This document shows positions 31,343 through 31,511 of a stretch of 31,511 bases of DNA, in pieces. A model generated the notes under the pieces. That model made no database searches, had not been told where the DNA came from, and worked only from the letters and a program-made list of their open reading frames with translations. Position 1 is the first letter of the stretch; each line of letters begins with the position of its first letter. A program made the translations under genes and the position numbers. The stretch is taken from assembly GCA_050942625.1 (NCBI GenBank), contig JBMNNS010000009.1, forward strand, positions 1-31,511, written 5' to 3'. This stretch comes from JBMNNS01 sp050942625. Its GTDB lineage: Bacteria; Bacillota; Dethiobacteria; DTU022; UBA8154.

Positions 31343-31388
31343 ATTAAGCAGCTTAAAACTAAGATCCTTCGCTACCGCTCAGGATGAC
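31308..31388. repeat. Imperfect palindromic element at the junction of the two arrays
   Basis: The left arm TGTCATTCTGA...GAAGAATCT (31308-31342) is matched by the inverted right arm AGATCCTTC...TCAGGATGACA (31362-31388) around an AT-rich centre. This looks like a small non-autonomous palindromic repeat. The flanking tandem arrays resemble expansions of its two arms. Confidence 0.65.
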
Positions 31389-31452
31389 AATGCTATGCTC
31401 AGAACGACAATGCTATGCTCAGAACGACAATGCTATGCTCAGAACGACAATG
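31381..31452. repeat. 20-base tandem repeat array (3 copies plus partial)
   Basis: AGGATGACAATGCTATGCTC (31381-31400) is followed by two exact copies of the variant AGAACGACAATGCTATGCTC (31401-31440) and a partial copy ending at 31452. The unit shares its CAGGATGACA/CAGAACGACA part with the right arm of the palindromic element. The remaining bases to 31511 show nothing I recognise. Confidence 0.88.
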
Positions 31453-31511
31453 GCGGCAGTTTTTTATAAAACCGGCTTTTCCAGTGGTCTCGAACTATCC
31501 CCTGTCACCTA

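Noticed and set aside
31146..31452. CRISPR-like array
   Set aside because: The units are directly adjacent with no unique spacers, and no cas genes are present.

Overview
The window looks like chromosome of an anaerobic, low-to-mid GC, Gram-positive-type firmicute, probably a Peptococcaceae/Desulfotomaculum-like clostridium. This is inferred from gene content, not from a marker gene. The clues are S-layer homology (SLH) anchors, strong Shine-Dalgarno sites, frequent TTG/GTG starts, lipoprotein binding proteins, a SipW-type signal peptidase, a modular N-acetylmuramoyl-L-alanine amidase and cobalamin riboswitches. No rRNA, tRNA, CRISPR array, phage or transposase gene was seen.

Layout. (1) 1-6940, minus strand: an oligopeptide/nickel-type ABC importer (lipoprotein, two permeases, one fused double ATPase), followed by an ABC exporter half-transporter that runs off the left edge. 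A perfect GTGTTAC-N13-GTAACAC palindrome (7005-7031) lies over the likely promoter and matches a known NikR operator type, so nickel is the favoured substrate. (2) 7416-9725, plus strand: a MarR-family regulator with AdcR-like metal-ligand positions, then a P1B metal ATPase split into two overlapping ORFs by a one-base frame change. (3) 19098-9870, minus strand: a cobalamin-uptake operon. It has a strong promoter, two cobalamin riboswitches in series each with its own terminator, a secreted alpha/alpha-toroid protein, a DUF4430 (transcobalamin C-domain-like) protein, EcfT, a fused EcfA-EcfA ATPase, an ECF S component and a 1009-residue SLH protein. The last joins the toroid and DUF4430 modules on one chain, like intrinsic factor/transcobalamin. 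(4) 21203-19110, minus: an ADP-forming acyl-CoA synthetase. (5) 21420-23639, plus: a compact three-gene cassette of a soluble ABC ATPase, a HypB/UreG-like GTPase with a CPDH motif and a [4Fe-4S]-type protein. I know no name for it; it is the best candidate for an undescribed system. (6) 26336-23741, minus: metNIQ. (7) 28450-26456 and 29301-28678, minus: a cell-wall amidase and a SipW-like signal peptidase. (8) 30931-29657, minus: purD. (9) 30986-31511: non-coding DNA with a possible structured RNA and two short tandem arrays that appear to have grown from the arms of one palindromic repeat.

How it fits together. Much of the window concerns transition-metal cofactors: nickel uptake, a metal P-type ATPase, cobalamin capture and import, and a metallochaperone-like cassette. 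This would suit an organism using corrinoid- and nickel-dependent one-carbon chemistry such as the Wood-Ljungdahl pathway, but no gene of that pathway is present here, so that is inference. Two genes (the P-type ATPase and the 383-residue toroid protein) are each disrupted by a one-base change at or next to a short homopolymer. These may be real mutations, phase-variable tracts or sequencing errors.
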